Assembly: GCA_047517485.1 (NCBI GenBank)
Contig: JAKZSU010000252.1
Coordinates: forward strand, 1 to 8,221
DNA from: JAKZSU01 sp047517485
GTDB lineage: Bacteria > Pseudomonadota > Alphaproteobacteria > UBA7887
Direction of reading: 5' to 3'
DNA: 8,221 bases
The notes beneath the pieces are model-generated. The model was not told the DNA's origin. It saw only the letters and a list, made by a program, of their open reading frames with translations, and did not search any database. Below are positions 6,272 through 8,221 of this stretch, one piece after another (position 1 is the stretch's first letter; every line of letters begins with the position of its first letter). The position numbers and the translations under genes were made by a program.

Positions 6272-7639
6272 CTATGCGGCAGTCCCGAGTTTCCTTAATC
6301 CTTCGATACTTGGGGCAAAAAAATACTCGCCGCCGCGCAATCTAACGTGCTCGCCAAATGCTATTCGTCGGCGTTCTTTGGACCCGTATTCAGTCGTCCA
6401 ATCTGGGTGGTCATTCGGTTCCTGCGGACCGCCATCCTGACCGATAACAGGATCAAGACCAGTCCCGGGCCTGCTGAAATTATGACTGTTTGCCCACCTG
6501 CGTTGGATAAATTCGAACTGATCCTTTATGTCTGCCTGGTAGCAGATAAATAATAACCCAACCTTACCCGACTTTTCGCTGTAGGTAATTGCGCGTCGAG
6601 CAATGCGTCGTTTTTTTTCCCTCGCAAAAATACCTCGAAAAAATCCAAGTGAATTTCTGGGATTTACTTTGCGTATGTGGGCGTGTAACGGACAATTATC
6701 TCCACCGTCATCATCGTCGTAGTCGAATCTTCCCTCGCCAGTTGTGCTAAAGTTTGGGTCTTCTACGCCGCTGAGCGCCAGAGGTGTACCGTTCTTAAAG
6801 CGTCCGATGGCCTGCGCACCAACAAAATTTTCCGATTGACCGAGTTGGTTCGCGACTTTCTTAACGGCCTCATTGAATGAATCGACATCTTGCTCGAGTT
6901 TTCGGTAGACCAAGAAACTGCCGTAGTGGCCTTTCGCGAGCCGGTCTTCCTCGAGAACGCGTTTCAAAGGCGTCCGTTGGTCAAATTTTACACCGCCAGG
7001 CTGTGTCTCGGGGTCATCGCCGGCTTCCACGATAAACAGCGGTTGGCTGACGCCGTCACGATAACCGAAATGTTCAACAGCTTTGCCGTCGTTGTTGCGC
7101 TGCTGATGGCCGCGTTCAGCGACCAGGACTTCCGCACCAAAGGCCGTCAATTCCTCGGATACCGATTTAACTCTTTCTTCCAAGGCCGGAACATCATTGT
7201 CGGCAACAATTAGCAATGCGTGGGCCTGTTTATTATCGTCTTCATATCTGTAGTCGGCTTCCCACGTTGTGGGTTTGGGATCGTTTAGTCTATCGCCCCG
7301 GTCCAGCATGCCATCTCGAAACGAGCCGTCCCTGGGTCGTTTTTCGTCCAAGAATTCGTATCCTTCGCTACTTAAAAGCAGGGTCTGAAACGTGCCTGAC
7401 CGGTCGGCGCCGTTTTGGTCCTGCTGAAATGCTGTAGTGATATGGCCTTCGGCAAGAAGGTTTCGAATCCACGTTCGCGTGTTGGTGTTAGCCTCAGCCG
7501 TCGGAGCGCCGAAACTTATGAAAATATGAAAGGCCTCGTCCCGACCGTGCGACTGAAGGATATTTCCCTGTAGAGATTTCAATAAATCTTCGAACTCCGC
7601 TGATCCACGTTCCAATGGTTTGTTCAAATTAATGCCCAT
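6272..7639 (-). CDS. DyP-type haem peroxidase
   Basis: This 455-residue protein belongs to the dye-decolorizing peroxidases, haem enzymes that use H2O2 to oxidise dyes, phenolics or other substrates; the natural substrate here is unknown. The N-terminal LQGNILQSHGRD (23-34) is typical of the larger, fungal-like subgroup. The distal motif FGYRDGVSQP (191-200) holds the GxxDG aspartate D195. The proximal region CPLHAHIRKVNPR (316-328) holds the likely haem-ligand H321, and RRAITY (348-353) should supply the distal Arg. No Sec or Tat signal is visible, so the protein is probably cytoplasmic. The ATG at 7639 has only a weak ribosome site (GTGAGA) upstream. G+C is clearly lower than in the core genes, with T/A-rich third positions, suggesting horizontal acquisition. 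An eight-A run on the coding strand (6611-6618) sits in the E341-K343 codons. It converges with hemF and is probably a single-gene unit. Confidence 0.93.
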   Translation of the reverse strand: MGINLNKPLERGSAEFEDLLKSLQGNILQSHGRDEAFHIFISFGAPTAEANTNTRTWIRNLLAEGHITTAFQQDQNGADRSGTFQTLLLSSEGYEFLDEKRPRDGSFRDGMLDRGDRLNDPKPTTWEADYRYEDDNKQAHALLIVADNDVPALEERVKSVSEELTAFGAEVLVAERGHQQRNNDGKAVEHFGYRDGVSQPLFIVEAGDDPETQPGGVKFDQRTPLKRVLEEDRLAKGHYGSFLVYRKLEQDVDSFNEAVKKVANQLGQSENFVGAQAIGRFKNGTPLALSGVEDPNFSTTGEGRFDYDDDDGGDNCPLHAHIRKVNPRNSLGFFRGIFAREKKRRIARRAITYSEKSGKVGLLFICYQADIKDQFEFIQRRWANSHNFSRPGTGLDPVIGQDGGPQEPNDHPDWTTEYGSKERRRIAFGEHVRLRGGEYFFAPSIEGLRKLGTAA

Positions 7640-7682
7640 AACATTCTCACGTTCGGTTGCGGTTGACGGTGGAATTGTCGCG

Positions 7683-7717
7683 TTAGTCGATACTAATCAC
7701 GATTTACTGTAAGTAAA
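7683..7717. promoter_or_regulatory. Pair of perfect short palindromes upstream of the peroxidase gene
   Basis: TTAGT-CGAT-ACTAA (7683-7696) and TTTACT-GTA-AGTAAA (7703-7717) are perfect inverted repeats. They lie 44-78 bases upstream of the peroxidase ATG, about one and a half to two DNA helical turns apart centre to centre. They could be operators or part of the promoter; in A+T-rich DNA short palindromes also arise by chance. Confidence 0.35.
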
Positions 7718-7977
7718 AGAAAAAATAATAGCTATGCACGCACTGCAAGGTTGCCAGTAGCGACCGCTTCGGAATGGTGTCGATGTGATTGGATTTCGAA
7801 TAATTCGAGCTGTTGCCAAAATCTCAGTAAAAGTGCTGGCCTGCAAATCGTATTGATACTCTCAATTACACCGCGACATTGCACAAACGTCTTGAACAAG
7901 CGGTTCAATATTGGTCCGTTTGAGCGTACCGACGGCACACCTGAGCACCCCACGAGTTAGAGGGACATGGAGGTTAA

Positions 7978-7997
7978 GGGGACGCGATTCCGTCCCC
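7978..7997 (-). terminator. Hairpin downstream of the truncated gene
   Basis: GGGGACG (7978-7984) and CGTCCCC (7991-7997) pair perfectly around a 6-base loop. It stands 27 bases after the stop of the minus-strand remnant and could end its transcript, although only TT follows the stem on that strand. It could also be a REP-like hairpin. Confidence 0.4.
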
Positions 7998-8024
7998 AAG
8001 CGTCAGATGGGCTTTCTTGTGCCC

Positions 8025-8201
8025 CTATTCGTCGAGATTTATCAGGCTGGCTTTGCCGTTACCATGCAACGTGCCCCAACAATCATTGCCGGTGTAGCTC
8101 CATGTCACCGTGTTCGTCGTGAAGGTATAATCCCCATTGTAGGTGCCTGGGCAGCTCGGTGTAGTATTTTGGAACGAAAGGCGCGCCACGCAGGTCGATT
8201 G
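8025..8201 (-). CDS. C-terminal remnant of an unrecognised protein, cut by an IS
   Basis: On the minus strand an open frame enters from the IS end and runs 58 codons to TAG (8027-8025). The residues are rich in Thr, Asn, Gly and aromatic residues, including CVARLSFQN, YNGDYTFTTNTVTWSYTGND and CWGTLHGNGKASLINLDE. There are three cysteines and an alternating polar/hydrophobic pattern that suggests beta strands, as in secreted or surface proteins. I do not recognise the family. The frame continues into the IS repeat without a stop, as expected if the insertion broke a longer gene whose front half lies beyond the IS. An antisense plus-strand frame starting at 8064 is also open but looks less protein-like. 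Confidence 0.5.
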   Translation of the reverse strand, partial: QSTCVARLSFQNTTPSCPGTYNGDYTFTTNTVTWSYTGNDCWGTLHGNGKASLINLDE

Positions 8202-8221
8202 GGAGCTATTGTCAAAAGTTG
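8202..8221. mobile_element. Terminal inverted repeat of a second copy of the same IS
   Basis: GGAGCTATTGTCAAAAGTTG is the exact reverse complement of 121-140, so another copy of the same element begins at 8202 and runs off the right edge. Twenty bases cannot tell whether this is the left end of a directly oriented copy or the right end of an inverted copy. Confidence 0.85.

Larger units (their letters stand above)
7640..8024. other. 385-base gene-poor region upstream of the peroxidase gene
   Basis: This A+T-richer stretch contains the likely promoter region of the peroxidase gene (about 7640-7740) and several short palindromes, including TTGAAC-5-GTTCAA (7892-7908). Two overlapping open frames of about 70 codons (7732-7953 minus, 7751-7960 plus) have no ribosome site and no recognisable family. 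I do not call either as a gene. Confidence 0.5.

Noticed and set aside
7732..7960. Two opposed small open frames of about 70 codons upstream of the peroxidase
   Set aside because: Neither has a ribosome site or recognisable motif, and both could be chance frames in an intergenic region. The minus-strand one is the more likely if either is real.
7978..7997. The GGGGACG hairpin as a unit of a CRISPR or REP array
   Set aside because: Only one copy is present in the window, so no array can be claimed.
141..8201. The whole interval as a composite transposon
   Set aside because: The orientation of the right copy is unknown and the cargo is mostly conserved housekeeping DNA with core-like composition.

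Overview
The window looks like alphaproteobacterial chromosome, most like Rhodospirillales. The evidence is the high G+C of the core, the petA-petB-petC order for a bacterial cytochrome bc1 complex, the short alphaproteobacterial form of HemF ending in KWP, and GTG starts with 4-bp gene overlaps. The species cannot be fixed from the sequence alone.

Layout, left to right. Positions 1-140 are the 3' end of an insertion sequence: the C-terminus of an IS256-like transposase plus its terminal inverted repeat. An apparently geneless stretch (141-311) leads into a luciferase-like oxidoreductase gene (399-1331) broken by one in-frame TAA. Its stop codon touches a 275-bp palindromic element (1331-1605) whose arms can fold into a three-way-junction structure; this is a MITE-like repeat. 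The right end of the element forms an extended -10 promoter motif directly in front of a YcxB-like membrane protein gene (1618-2145). That gene converges, with only 3 bp between stop codons, on the petABC operon (minus strand, 4758 to 2149). Divergent from petABC, trmL and hemF form an overlapping pair on the plus strand (4875-6196). After hemF the base composition falls sharply. A DyP-type haem peroxidase gene (minus strand, 7639-6272) sits in this A+T-richer segment with an unusual set of short palindromes upstream. It is followed by a gene-poor stretch and the 3' remnant of an unrecognised gene (8025-8201, minus strand). That remnant is cut by a second copy of the same IS terminal repeat (8202-8221).

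How the genes fit together: petABC encodes the Rieske protein, cytochrome b and cytochrome c1 of the respiratory bc1 complex, two of which carry haem. hemF makes protoporphyrinogen IX for haem by the oxygen-dependent route, and the DyP protein is a haem enzyme. trmL modifies the tRNA wobble base. The core (about 1618-6196) is ordinary housekeeping DNA. The flanks carry mobile-element ends, a decayed gene, an IS-cut gene and a compositionally foreign peroxidase. I see no CRISPR array, rRNA, tRNA, phage or defence system, and no clear new multi-gene system. The most unusual structure is the three-armed palindromic element and the promoter formed at its edge.
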